Assembly (NCBI RefSeq): GCF_036323735.1
Contig: NW_026947400.1
Coordinates: forward strand, 93,501-157,500
From: Rattus norvegicus
Taxonomy: Eukaryota > Chordata > Mammalia > Rodentia > Muridae
Length of the DNA: 64,000 nucleotides
Direction of reading: 5' to 3'
The notes below the pieces were generated by a model. The model had not been told where the DNA came from and made no database searches. It saw nothing but the letters and a program-made list of their open reading frames with translations. Within the stretch, counting starts at the first letter, position 1, and each line of letters opens with the position of its first letter. A program made the translations under genes and the position numbers. Of the stretch, positions 11,254 through 23,095 are shown piece by piece.

Positions 11254-11769
11254 ACGAAAACCAGATAAGATTGAAGAAGCTAAGAAGTGCATACTGCCAG
11301 GAACCAGTTATAGATGTTTCCTGAGAGACACAGCTAGAATATGTGAAATACATAAGTGAATGCTAGTGGCAAACCAGTGAACTGAAAACGAACCTCTTGT
11401 TGGTAGATTTTGAGAAAGGAGTACAAGAGCTGTAGGGGCTTCCAACCCTATAAGAACAACAATGCCAATGAACCAGAGCATTCTGGTACTAGACCAATAT
11501 TCAAAGACTGTACATGGACAGACCTATGGCTCCAACTGCATATGAAGCAGAGGATGGCCTTGTTGGGAACTAATGGAAGGAGAAGTTCCTGGTAGAACGT
11601 AGGTTTAAGTCTCAGTTCAAGAGAATATCAAGGTGCACTAAGGGAGGTTATAGAAGAGGGGTAGGGGACCAGTTAGGGTTCTTATGGACAGGAAACTGGG
11701 AAAGATAATAAAAGTTGAAATGCAAATATAGAAATATCCAATTAAAAAGCAATAAAATTTGCTATATTT
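10766..11769 (+). mobile_element. Old L1 ORF2 C-terminus and 3' UTR, with internal (TA)n
   Basis: From about 10790 the sequence follows the ORF2 end; the ORF 10894-11127 begins with MVYYSGIKSKDLKKFIDQRIELENIILSEVTQ-like text, an ORF2 C-terminal hallmark. The 3' UTR continues to about 11769. A TA tract (11204-11250) sits inside the 3' UTR between a ccattctgagc landmark and the agataagattgaagaagc landmark. The part after the tract is paralogous to 7531-8050. Confidence 0.8.
11204..11250. repeat. (TA)n tract inside L1 3' UTR
   Basis: An uninterrupted TA dinucleotide tract of about 23 units at the position where younger L1 copies read acatatacagccaccc. Confidence 0.95.
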
Positions 11770-12130
11770 TTTTAAAAATGGAAGAAATTAAAGAAAAGAA
11801 ATCTGTCAGCTAATTATACACATTGACTCAGAAATCTAAAGGGTCACTGTCAGGGAATGGTAATCAGAGTAATCCTAGTGGAAAGACTAAGATGGTGAAG
11901 TCTCAACTAGAAACACTTCTCTCTCCCAGATGTCAGTTTCAGACACAAACTGCACTATAGGAATCCAAAGCATGGAGGAGTTTACACTGAGCTGCGGACA
12001 CAATACTTGTCTTTGCCTTCCTCCTTAGCACCTTTTCCTTCAGGGCAAAAATAGTAAAAGCCATGAGCTCTCAGGAAAACAACTGTGCCCATTCTAACCC
12101 CTAGTCTTTTGGAATAAAGAAATTAATGAT
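11770..12130. repeat. Paralogous block Y, copy B
   Basis: Counterpart of 8051-8386 with shared landmarks in the same order. It is followed at 12150 by a polypyrimidine-AG stretch (ctctgtctttcagg) that resembles a splice acceptor, but no exon is supported. Confidence 0.8.
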
Positions 12131-12286
12131 TTAACTCTCTGTCTTTCAGGAACCATTACAAAGAGGGAAGTCCAGATGCTTCTAATAGTATGACAGCTCC
12201 CAATTCCCATATGTGGAATGCTCAGATCAAGGCTATCTCTTCAGTGGAACCACTCAACCCCTACCCAGAAATCACTCAGGATTCCC

Positions 12287-13005
12287 AAGGGCCATGTATT
12301 TCTTCCTTTTTTATACCAAGACAGAAGGCCAGCTTCTTCTCCCCATCCCTGATGTCTTCATCCTCTTTGGTCTCCCTCCCAAATGGCTGTTTACTATAAA
12401 TTGCAGATCAATTAGTATACTCTAGAGGTACTGAAGGAATATCCGAGGTACAGTTGAAGACACGATAACACTTGTGACATCACAGAAGTAGCTAGGGCTC
12501 TCCAGGAGACAAGAGATTTTTCATGGAGGGCCTAATGATGATGTTACTGAGGACTGCCATGGCCCACCTGTTGAACAGCTTTCCTTACATTGACAAGATT
12601 CAAGGGTGCATGTTCCAGGAGTGTCTCCTGTTACACAGTGGAAACCTTTATGTACTCCATTTCTCTATAGCTAGAGACATCATTTGCTTCCTTAGTGGTT
12701 ACATGCTCTGAATGGAGAAAGTTAGTCAGGACTTGGCATGGGTAGAAATGTTCTAGGAACGTGGAGTGGATGAGATTCTTCTGGATAATATTTTTTTCCA
12801 ATGGACCATTCCTGTGATATATGATTCAATTTCTTAGGTTTTCTCTGTTTCCCAAAGGCTAGTGTTTTCAATTCAGATCTTTAAATGAGTGATTATTTTA
12901 TTACATTTTCTTATTGTACATTCTTTATATGGGACTTTATATATATTCCTGAATATGTATTCAAAAATTCTGTTTTCCAATTCAAGTTTTTGCAATGATT
13001 TTGGC
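12287..13005. repeat. Paralogous block X, copy B
   Basis: Counterpart of 6490-7210. Here X follows Y with only about 150 bases between, whereas copy A of X lies upstream of the L1-Y block. ORFs of 60-70 codons at 12190-12425 and 12523-12711 have no matching frame in copy A, arguing against coding function. Confidence 0.8.
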
Positions 13006-13739
13006 AACAAAGGGGGCACAGCTATGGAGGGAACAGAACAGTGAAAATATTGTGTAATTACTTCAAATGATAAACTCCAAAATCCTTATTTTATACAACA
13101 ATTACCAGACATCAGTATAGCAAAGATGTGGGTTTGTTCTTTGCATTTCATTTCAAGATCTACGAGAAAGTTTTGATTGCATATATTCTTAAGAGATGTT
13201 GTCTTTTATCTTTTCTATCAATGTATTCTGTGATGTACACACTCAGGAATTTTCTGATCCATCCATCACAGCAGGGGCTGCAAATGAGATGAGTCTTCAT
13301 CAGGAATAAAGGAAAGAAGACAGGTAAGTTAATAGAAAACTCCCTGATGTAATTATCCCCTGTGAAACTGTGATTATTGTTATCGTCAACCTGTATATAT
13401 AAAGTTTAACTTTACAACAAAGTACACTCACATGAGTTTAAACCTTTGTACTTTTCATTGTGTAAATATTTGCAATAAAGAGAGCTTTAAAAGTAATAAA
13501 GTTGTGCGATGTGTGTAACACTTTTAACAGATTGCCTTGTATAACTTAATAGTATATATAAATGGTATTCCTTCATGTTGAATGTAATTAAGACAGTGTC
13601 TCTACTAACAATATATGTAGTAATTTTGAGGCCTATTATATTTAATATGTTCGTATCTTTCCTAAACACAAGCACAATTACTTATGAAATACTTCCTATA
13701 CTTACTCAGAGTTTTTTCCTATATATTGACTTTAAAATG
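13006..13739. other. AT-rich DNA, no feature seen
   Basis: No gene or repeat family recognised between block X copy B and the Lx-type L1 tail. Confidence 0.4.
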
Positions 13740-14575
13740 CATTTAGCAGAATAGATATTGAGGAGGATGGAGGGAGTGAGGAATCTGAATGGGAGGAGAG
13801 GAGGAGAAGGGAGTGGGTAGGAGGAATTAGGTATAGTGGGTTTGGAAGAATTAGGTATAGTGAAACCAGGGAAAAGGGAATGGAAATCAAAAGTGTGGGG
13901 TACACATCTCTAGGAAGAGCCAGAGACCAGGGAAAGGCGAATCTCCAGGTTGTCTATTGGGGTGACTCTAGCAGTGGGGATAAAGATCCTTAATTGGCCA
14001 CTTCTGTAGCCAGGCATGACTCCCAATGATGTGACAAGGACAAAAGTCCACCCACAAAACCTTCAATCTAAAATCAACACAGCCTACAAGACTTTCATAG
14101 AAAAAGATAGAGAGAGCAGACATGGAAGGAATGTCCAACCAATTGTTAGCACAGATTGAGACCTACCCCAAGGGCAAGCACTGATCCTAGACACTAGTAA
14201 AGATACTCTATCATGCTTGCAGACAGAAACCTAGCCTAACTGTCCTCTGAATGACTCTACCAAACAGCTGAGAGAAACAAGTGTAATAATTCACCACCAA
14301 ACATTAGCTGGAGCTTGGGGTGTCTTTACAAAAAAACAAGTGAAGAATGGAGGCCCAGATGATATGAGGGACTCCACACGCCGACCAGTAGAGTCAACTA
14401 ACGGTGACTCTTGGGGTTTGCCAAAGAGTGAACTTGGACTGAACCTGAGCCCCCAGGATATAGGTAGGAAATGTGTAGCTTTGTCTTTTTACGGATTCCC
14501 CCGACAATAGGTATTGGCCTACCCTGAAGATGGAGCACCGATATTTGGATGTAAAGTGAGTTAATAAATAAATGA
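13740..14575 (+). mobile_element. Lx-type L1 3' UTR, plus strand
   Basis: Old rodent L1 3' UTR layout: A/G-rich section (13760-13880), a ctctgaatgactctaccaaacagctga section near 14245, caaacattagctggagctt near 14303, the agagtcaactaacggtgactcttgggg section near 14390, and an end with taaataaatgaatatta at about 14575. These are standard landmarks of Lx-type L1 tails. Confidence 0.65.
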
Positions 14576-14579
14576 ATAT

Positions 14580-15180
14580 TAAAGACACAGATGTCCCATC
14601 TATCGACATCATGTTTTGGGAAATCCCAATTCTAGTTGTTCGGTACCCATATGAAGACAAAGCCTGTGGAGTGCCTATGCCCTTAGAAGCCATAATCTTT
14701 TTCATTCTTTTCTTCAATCAGAGTCCCCAAGCTCCACCCATGGTTTGGCTAGTTGATGTCTTCCTCTGTCTGAGTTAGCATCTTAGTGGAGTCTCCAAGA
14801 GGGAAGTCATGCTAGGTTCCTTTCTGCAAGCAAAACAGAGTGTCATCAAGAGTGTCAGTGATTGGTGTTCATCCATGGAGTTGTTCTCAATCTGCACTAA
14901 CCTTTGGCTAATCATTCCACTCTCTCTGCTATATGCACTGCCCTTTCATTTCTAGTGCTAAGAATAAGTTTTGGATCAAAAGTTGGTGTCTCTATCAATC
15001 CACTGGGTTGCTCTATGGCTATAGGAGATGGCTTCTTCAGGTCCTTATCAATGAGGCTCTGAGTCTCAGCTAAGGAAACACCCATTGATTCATGGGCATC
15101 TCTTACCCCAGCACTCTGCCTATTTTTGGATACGACCTCCACCTCCCCACCCCTATCCATCTAGCCAGCTGTATCTGGCC
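14580..15180 (-). mobile_element. Lx-type L1 3' UTR fragment, minus strand
   Basis: The plus strand shows complements of the same landmarks as 14245-14310: ccccaagctccacccatggtttggct near 14724 and a gagttagcatcttagtggagtctcc section. This is a second Lx fragment in opposite orientation abutting the first. Confidence 0.6.
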
Positions 15181-15184
15181 TCAG

Positions 15185-15355
15185 AAGCAGAGGATGTGAT
15201 CACAGAGAGTAGATATGCAAGGTGAGGAAATACCCATGGGGTCCCCTTGTGCTCAGAGGAGAAAGGACTGGGGGATGGATTGTGAGAGGGGTGAACTGGA
15301 GGGAGGCAGTGTGTAGCATGTAAAGTGAATAAACTAACAAATAACTATGAAAATT
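15185..15355 (+). mobile_element. Short Lx-type L1 3' end, plus strand
   Basis: Short G/A-rich tail ending with atgtaaagtgaataaactaacaaata, typical of Lx tails. It is immediately followed by microsatellites that may have grown from its A-rich end. Confidence 0.5.
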
Positions 15356-15384
15356 ACTAAGTCTACTTGAAGGTAAGAAGCAAG

Positions 15385-15577
15385 TGTGTGTGTGTGTGTG
15401 TGTGTGTGTAACTAAGTATAATTGAAAGTAAGAAGCAGTTGTGTGTGTGTGATTTAATAAGTAAGTAAACTTGAAGGTAAGAGCAGTTGTGCATGTGTCT
15501 GTGTGTGTGTGTGAGTGTGTGTGTGTGTGAGTGTGTGTGTCTGTGTGAATATACATATATACATATACATATACATT

Positions 15578-15625
<48 letters not shown>
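15385..15625. repeat. (TG)n and (TA)n microsatellites with local duplication
   Basis: TG tracts at about 15385-15409, 15440-15450 and 15488-15546 and a TA tract at 15577-15622. The motif cttgaaggtaagaagca-TG recurs three times (about 15368, 15421, 15469), so the TG tracts spread with a ~50-base flanking unit. ORFs over this region are artefacts. Confidence 0.9.
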
Positions 15626-15673
15626 GGAAAGAAGCAGGTGGGTGTGTGTTTAACATTAAATTATCACATTTGA

Positions 15674-16909
15674 TGCAAATCAAAACAACCCTGAGATTTC
15701 ACCTCACACCAGTGAGAATGGCTAAGATCAAAAACTCAGGGGACAGCAGATGCTGGCGAGGATGTGGAGGAAGAGGAACACTCCTTCATTGTTGGTGGGA
15801 TTGCAAACTGGTACAACCATTCTGGAAATCAGTCTGGAGGATCCTCAGAAAATTGGACATTGAACTGCCTGAGGATCCAGCTATACCTCTCTTGGGCACA
15901 TACCCAAAAGATGCCCCAACATATAAAAAAGACACGTGTTCCACTATGTTCATTGCAGCCTTATTTATAATAGCCAGAAGCTGGAATGAACCCAGATGCC
16001 CTTCAACAGAGGAATGGATACATCTACACAATGGAATATTACTCAGCTATCAAAAACAACGACTTTAAGAAATTCGTAGGCAAATGGTTGGAACTGGAAA
16101 ACATCATCCTGAGTGAGCTAACCCAATCACAGAAAGACATACATGATATGCACTCATTAATAAGTGGCTATTAGCCCAAAGGCTTCAATTACCCTAGATA
16201 CCTAGAACAAATGAAACTCGAGACAGATGATCAAAATGTGAATGCCTCACTCCTTCTTTAAAAGTGGAACAAGAATACTCTTGGCAGGGAAGAGAGAGGC
16301 AAAGATTAAAACAGAGACTGAAGGAACACCCATTCAGAGGCTGCCCCACATGTGGCCCATACATATACAGCCACCCAATTAGAAAAGATGGATGAAGCAA
16401 AGAAGTGCAGACTGACAGGAGCCGGATGTAGATCTCCCCTGAGAGACACAGCCAGAATACAGCAAATACAGAGGCGAATGCCAGCAGCAAACCACTGAAC
16501 TGAGAATAGGACCCCCGTTGAAGGAATCAGAGAAAGAACTGGAAGAGCTTGAAGGGGCTCAAGACCCCATATGTACAACAATGCCAAGCAACCAGAGCTT
16601 CCAGGGACTAAGCCACTACCTAAAGACTGTACATGGATTGACCCTGGACTCTGACCTCATATGTAGCAATGAATATCCTAGTAAGAGCACCAGTGGAAGG
16701 CGTAGCCCTGGGTCCTGCTAAGACTGAACCCCCAGTGAACTAGACTGGTGGGGGGAGGGCGGCAAAGGGGGGAGGGTAGGGAGGGGAACACCCATAAGGA
16801 AGGGGAGGGGGGAGGGGGATGTTTGCCAGGATAACTGGAAAGGGAATAACACTCGAAATGTATATAAGAAATACTCAAGTTAATGAAAAAAAAAAGATAT
16901 TGTAAAAAA
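15674..16909 (+). mobile_element. Young 5'-truncated rat L1 (ORF2 end and 3' UTR) with TSD
   Basis: A 5'-truncated L1 flanked by a perfect 16-base TSD (aaattatcacatttga at 15658-15673 and 16910-16925). It encodes about the last 170 codons of ORF2: 15646-16068 carries the familiar TPVRMAKIKNSGDSRCWRGC and ...ALFIIARSWNEPRCPSTEEWI text, and after a ~14-base deletion near 16021 the frame resumes at 15986-16174 (YTMEYYSAIKNNDFKKF). The 3' UTR has an intact G-rich tract (16749-16820). The tail ends in two A runs separated by gatattgt. Confidence 0.92.
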
Positions 16910-16925
16910 AAATTATCACATTTGA

Positions 16926-17000
16926 GAAAACAGTGGTCTATGCAGAAGACAGGACAGCTTAGGCACTATATTTACATAAAAAAGGCGTTTGCTGAAGATG
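16926..17000. other. Flank of L1 insertion
   Basis: Single-copy-looking sequence between the L1 TSD and a SINE relic; nothing recognised. Confidence 0.3.
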
Positions 17001-17200
17001 AAGAAATGATTCCGTGATTAATAGCATTATCTGTTCTTTCAGAGAACCCAGGGCTGATCCCTAGCTCCCGAGTGACAGCTCACAAATGGCTGTAATTTCA
17101 GCATCACGGAATCTCATACCCTCTTCCACCTCCTGGACACTAGGCATGGATGTGTTGCACACGTGAACAAGCAGGTAAAACTCTTACATATTTACAACAA
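17001..17200 (+). mobile_element. B4/ID-B1-type SINE relic
   Basis: Diverged copy of the pattern: agcattatctgttctttcagagaaccc, ctagctcccgagtgacagctcacaa, then gctgtaatttcagcatcacgg and a catacc...ggatg...cacac end. This is the B4/ID-B1 composite layout (ID head plus B1-like tail). The tail is not a clear poly(A). Confidence 0.55.
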
Positions 17201-18960
17201 AAGTATAAAAAGAAAAGAGCAGTTCCTGGTTTACATAATTTGATTTTCGTGAATATTCATAGTGATGATCACAGTCAAATAAACACTTTATTAATCTATA
17301 ATGCAATCAAAGTCACTAAAAGTTAATGATGACATGAGTCACATAAAATCTATTTATTTAAAAAATTGCAATAAATATTTGCAGGAATGAAATTAAAATT
17401 TTATTGATATACATATTTATAAACATTAATATTCTCATATAGAGCTGAAAATAATACTTTCCACATATTTGTTTGGATTTTATAAATATTGCAGTTTGTG
17501 GTTTAGTTTGTTGTTGGTTTTAGTAGGAGTTCATTTCCAGGTATTAGCCCATAAACTCTATAAACTCATGCAGAATACACTACAGGAACTTAGGCTCTCT
17601 TGTGTTGAATCCAGGAAGGTTGCTATCTGTTTTCCTTCTTGTCTGATCAATTTTCTCTATGTACATTACAAGGATATTTTTGTTGTTGGATCATTCCAAT
17701 TTTTGTCAAGCTGATAGCAGATAGCTGATAACTGGAGAATATTTAATTTTTGAAGAGCATTTTTAAGCTATTTCCTGATGTCTGCACTATCAATGTTGTA
17801 GATTTACAAATGCGTGGCGAAATGAACAAGTATTCAGGGACTAAACATGCCTTATATCTACTATTGTTTTGACTTTTTGAAAGAAGAAAGCAGAAAGGGG
17901 TAAGGGACTTGGTGGGGTAAAACAAGAAGGAGGACAACATTTGAGACATAAATAAATTAATAAAATAAATAAATACAAAAAATAAAGCAGAATTCAAACT
18001 ATACAGGAAATCAGATTTAATTGATAGGTTTTATATCGTAACCTAATTCCTCAATTTTATATACTTTAATCAATCTAATGACTAATTCTCAAATAATCAG
18101 AAAATTGAAAAAAATGTTAAAAGTAACACAGTAGGTGGACCAAATCATAACAAAGTTTCTAAAACTGTACACCTTCTATACCCGTATCCAATCCAGAAAT
18201 CCAGTTGACATTTAGTTATTACATATCATACGTCATTCTGTTCTGTGATAATTCATTACTATTTTTATCTTCTGTGACCACACATTTGAAGATAAATAAT
18301 TACTTTGCTGGAATGTGTCTAAATTTGGATGTGCCCATTGGATTTTCTCCTTTAGATTGAGATTGTATGTACTTGACCCAGATACCAAAAAGTGTTTCTT
18401 GCTTTGCGTAACGCAGTTAAACATTCGGAGGATGCCTGTCATCGTAACAACACCCAATCATGGAGCAAAGAAATTATTTTAATTTATTTTTCTTTTGTAG
18501 TTAAAATGTTTTAATGTATTTTTCCTTTGTATTTCCTATTAAAATAATAGAATTTATAAGAGAATCACCTAAAGCCTATGGAAAGTCTGTGTGTCTCTTT
18601 ACTTCTTTAGGCTTTGTTTTCAGCATCTCGGTCATTATTTTACTAACATTTTGACTTGACTGGTCCTTCCTGCATGTAAATGGACTCAGAACAATGAATC
18701 TGAGAAGAATATAATTATTGTCTTTCTGTTTGGGTGACTCATGTCTAAAACATTACTGTAGTTTTAGTGTCATGGTAATTTTTTATTTCTTCCATATTTT
18801 CAGCACACTAAAATGGAATTTTATTTTTGTTTCATTATACTCATAAAGACTCAAGATTCTAATTTTATTTTATTTTATTTTCTTGTTGAAAAGCAACCTG
18901 AATCTAATTATCTGACACTAGCTGACTTTTATATTTGTATTCTGTCACTTGAAAATCCAG
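17201..18960. other. AT-rich DNA, possible short L1 tail near 17890-17990
   Basis: No gene seen. The section 17890-17990 (aaggaggacaacatttgaga followed by an A-rich aaataaataaat end) resembles a short old L1 3' terminus in plus orientation. Elsewhere nothing recognised. Confidence 0.35.
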
Positions 18961-18994
18961 TTCAATTCCTGTATAATGTGTGCATGTATGCTTG

Positions 18995-19142
18995 TTTGTG
19001 TGTGTGTGTGTGTTTGTGCGTGAATGTGTGTTCCTGTGTGTGTGTACGTGTCTGTGTGTGTGTGTGTTTGTGTGTGAATGTGTGTTCCTGTCTGTGTGTA
19101 TGTCTCTTTGTGTTTGTGTGTGTGTTTGTGTGTGTGTGTGTT
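18995..19142. repeat. Imperfect (TG)n microsatellite
   Basis: TG-rich array interrupted by internal repeats of gtgaatgtgtgttcctgt (about 19020 and 19074), so it grew partly by larger unit duplication. The Cys/Val and His/Thr ORFs on either strand are artefacts. Confidence 0.93.
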
Positions 19143-19735
19143 CATCTAAAACTATGATATTGATGGTGAGAATAACCTGGCTAAAATTCATTTCCACCGC
19201 CCTACTAGAAATCAAAAAGTGGAGGAAAGACTACTCCTGTTCCAAAATCATAGGACCTGGGCGCCCAGAACTGAAGTATGGACTGACCAAATGGTACACA
19301 AAGCAGAGCCTAACAATTCACTGTCCTGAGAACTACTTAGGAGTTCCAGTCCAATGCAAGGAATTTACTTGTACTGAGGAATATGGAATTGTAGCATAAC
19401 GAACTGTGATCATTTACAAACAATTTCTGGAAAATTTCCAAAGAGCTAAGAATGGATACAGAGAATTTTCAAGGCCCCTGAGACAATAGCATGTGGTTTA
19501 AACTCTGCCCAGATGAAAACGTTTAAGTACTGTACTAATCTACTAAAGTAATTTAGTAGCAAGCATACTTTACAATTGTTTGCAATTAAGCATGACGGTG
19601 AAGAAAGAGAACACACTAAAATAAAGTTATATTTCTTAAAGTTTGTTTCAAGACAACAATAAAGAGCACAGGGGTTTTGTTTTCTTTCTTTCACAGACTT
19701 TGCACCTTTTTGAAAGAGCACTTTGGGATTCTTAA
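19143..19735. other. No gene recognised
   Basis: The 139-codon ORF 18980-19399 leaves the TG repeat at about 19150 and runs about 80 codons (SCSKIIGPGRPELKYGLTKW part) with no similarity I recognise. Treated as chance. Confidence 0.4.
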
Positions 19736-20374
19736 TTACCTATCTATTATCAGAACTTTCTTCAGACCCAGAGTTCTTCTCAGTGCTGCCTTGACTTCTT
19801 TGTTCCTTAAGTTATAGATGGTGGGGTTCAGCATGGATATCACTGTGGTATGGAAGTTGACCAAGAATTTATCAACTCCTTGTGGGGGGTTAGATTTGGG
19901 CTTCAAGTAGTTTTGTCCCAAACCTACAAGGCAACCTATTTTCCATGAAACAATTGATAAATGGGCATATACCTCTCAACTCATTTGGGTTGCATAGTGA
20001 AACAGAGACATACAGAGGCCAAAGGCCACGGTAGCTAATAGGCAGCACTCACTCATACCAAAAATTATAAAAAAAAAAATCTGTGTGGTACATCCCTACT
20101 GAGAGATTTCACAGATCTCACTTACAAGGCTCTCCATATCTTGGGTATAATGGAGTCAGTGTAATCAATTTCCAGGATACATAAGTTCCCAGAAAGAAGT
20201 TCATGGGGGTGTGTAGAGATGGACAAGTGTAGATAGCAAAGGCTATGAGACCAGAGTGAGTGTGAACAGGAGGAAACATTCTCCAGAAACCTCAAAGTTC
20301 TTGGCAATTCCAAAACATTTGACAGACACGCCCTTTTCTTGCCACAAAGAGCAATTGACACAATTGACACTCAT
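19736..20374 (-). pseudogene. Olfactory receptor pseudogene (class II, OR10-like), TM4-TM6 deleted
   Basis: Read on the minus strand from an ATG at 20374-20372, the pieces follow a seven-transmembrane olfactory receptor. After an N-terminus with NCSLWQEK there is a TM1 remnant, then LHTPM(N)FFLG at the IC1/TM2 border. A TM2 stretch LGNLCILEIDYTDSIIPK follows, then FFFIIFGMSECCLLATVAF (TM3) and a degenerate DRY-type segment followed by SLFHYATQMS. A TM4-type start, IVSWKIGCLVGLGQNY, joins directly to the TM7 end, FHTTVISMLNPTIYNLRNKE. The frame shifts at least twice and stops occur, for example in EC1 and after HYATQMS. Length is about 640 bases against about 930 for the family, so about 300 bases (TM4 to TM6) are gone. 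The OR10-like assignment is inferred from the TM3 and C-terminal text. Confidence 0.85.
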
Positions 20375-22252
20375 CTCCTGGAAGACAGAGCTGTAAGCCA
20401 TTAGAAGGATTCTTGCAGATGAGAGATATTAATTTTTTAAGACTTTTAGACACTCAGTTATATCAGAGTCAAAATCTTTCTCTGTAGTCACAAAAATCAA
20501 AGCTTAGAAGTGATTTCTTCTCACAGATTTTCATATCTAATACTTTCTCTCTTAACACAATGGGATTTTCCAAAGTGTGCTAAGCATTGAGCCAAGAGTC
20601 CAAATATTTCCAAAGATGGTGCAAACTTGTAGTCTTGGCACTAATGAAGCTCAGGCAGAAGGTTTACCATGGGTCTGAGTTCAGTTTCACATGCTATATA
20701 TGCAATCATTCAAATTAAGGAAAGGAAAACCTTGACTGTATCTAAATTTTTTACTCATTCTTATCATTAACGAGTCATCAATGTTATGCAGAAAAACAGA
20801 TCAACCTACTCATTTCTATGCTTTTGTGTTGCCACATGTATAGTCTCTCCAACCACCCTGTTGTGTGTTTTGGGCCCAGATTATTCTCTGATTGCTTTTA
20901 TGGATATTCAAACCCACACAATAAAGTTATCGTTTCCTCAAGACTCATTATTTTTGAAGATAAAGTAAAATAAAATTATCATTTGATAAATAAATGATTA
21001 CTGGTTTTAAAAAATAGAATTAAAGGCAAGGCACATCTCGATATTTGCACAGTAACGAGGTCATCAGAGAAGCTTTTTAAGATGTGTAAGGTGAGACATG
21101 AAAGTGAAGAAGGATCAACCAAACAACACCATAACCATTCATGCCACAACATTCAATATGACACCTCGTATTTGTAACGTAATAGTTCCTGTTAAGTTAT
21201 AGGACATGTTTTTTTTTTTTTTTAGCAGTATCATTGTGTAGGCATTAAATTTCTGTTTTCTTATTAATGTTCATGATATTCTATCAATCAGACTATTTCT
21301 TTAAATAAAGAAAAAAGAATAAAAGATGTAGTGTATTGATCTGTAGTCAAGACTAACATAAAATTCCTAATTTCTCTCCGTCAGTCTCTTGAATGTGCGT
21401 ATTCTAAGAGCAAGACATGGTGCCTGGCTTGATATAAATTCCTTCCTTTAATTTCATCTCAACATCTTAGAATTCCAACAAACAAACTGTATTTCTGTAC
21501 ACATAGGGTTCATAGAGTTCATTCCTCTTTGCTCACTTTTGCATATGGAACATGCTGTGTGCTTGCTTTGTTACTTACATGGAAAACTGTTCAGTTCCAG
21601 AACAAACTTGTCTGTTCTGAAATATCATCCTTCTCTTCTGTCTACAGTTACACTCTGTTTTTCACAATGTCACTGCTAAAGTAGCTGTTAGCACTGTGGT
21701 GCTGACTACTTTTCATCTTGTTCACATTGTTGCCTTATATGGAGACTTAGTATGGACTGCAAAGTTCTTTTTATGTTTACCATCCTTACCAATATCTGAG
21801 CTCTCGTTTATTGAGAAGCTCCAGTGTTTAGCGTACTTTGGTTCCTTGGTGATTCTGCCTGTCCCTTCCCATTATATGTTCTGAAGTTCAGTCTCATGTC
21901 CCTCAAATATTGGAATGTGACAAACTCATTTTTCTCCCAGTCTGATAACTTTTCCCTTCAAATGAGATGTCCTTTCATGTTTTGTGAAATTTATATGTCT
22001 TTGCTGAAGTTTGGGTTTTCTTGCCAAAAGATACACCACTTTTTCCTGACAAGAGAAGCGGAGGAGATAACACCAGCCTCTTAGGCTCTCTCTCTATTCA
22101 CTTGATATAATGAAGTGTCAGAGGTATGTGAGTAGATCAGCACAAGGTTGATCCACAAATCAAATGTCGGTATCAGTATTTCCAAATTTTAAATAAATAA
22201 TCATGTTACCTATGTTCATAAATTCCATATAAGACACACACACACGAGCACA

Positions 22253-22296
<44 letters not shown>

Positions 22297-23095
22297 TATG
22301 CCTATATATTCATGCACAGACAAAGAAACAGAGAAACACAATAGAAAAAGAGCACTTAGAGATTGTACATGAATTAAAATGTTAGTATAAACAACAATGA
22401 AGGATAACAGTATTTGTTAACATCCTGCTTCACCATTTGGTCCCTTATAAACACGGCTAAGAAAAAATGTATTACCCATGAGTTTGCTTCTGTGGGAATA
22501 ATTTAATTTCCCAAATCACTTAAGTTGGTCAGGTGTGGAATGCTTGTCAGCTACATGGGTCATGAGCGTGTATGCATGTCTACCCACAAATATTTTAGAT
22601 TTACCTTTGTGTACACTCTATTTTGGGGAATTTCTCACCATAATACATAATTTTCATTTATATTCACTAATTTATCACTAGATTAATTTTCTATTTGGGT
22701 TAATGAAAAACACAGCTCCCAAAACAGCAAGAAAAACAAACAAAAAAGAAAAAAACAAAAAAAAAAAAAAACAATACATGGTTTTCTCATGGGGGCCGGG
22801 GACATATTTAGGTATAATAGCTTATTACATCTATTAGATTAGATCTGATCCATTCATCCAAAATTTATAAAAATCTATGTGTAGAGAACATAGGGATGAC
22901 TTAAAGCTCTGACAATTATAAAGCAGGAGTACTGTTGAACATACTTGACCATTCAGTGGACTCTGCTCTTGTAGAAAAATGCTGGGATGCATAGGATTTT
23001 ATTGTGATGCATTTCACACTTATTTTGATGTACTGTAAATATGTCTCCATATTAAATTAAAACAAACAAACAAAAACATAAAAACAACCTTCCCA
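20375..23095. other. AT-rich intergenic DNA
   Basis: No gene recognised. Holds a poly(T) run (21210-21224), a CA microsatellite (listed separately) and an A-rich stretch at 22723-22772. ORFs at 20786-20968 and 21696-22084 have no recognisable domains. Confidence 0.45.
22234..22292. repeat. (CA)n microsatellite
   Basis: CA repeat with a gag interruption early, then about 16 uninterrupted units. Confidence 0.95.

Noticed and set aside
12190..12711. ORFs in block X/Y copy B as exons after a splice-acceptor-like tract
   Set aside because: The paralogous copy A does not keep these frames.
18980..19399. 139-codon plus-strand ORF as a secreted Cys-rich protein
   Set aside because: First half is TG-repeat translation, second half has no recognised similarity.
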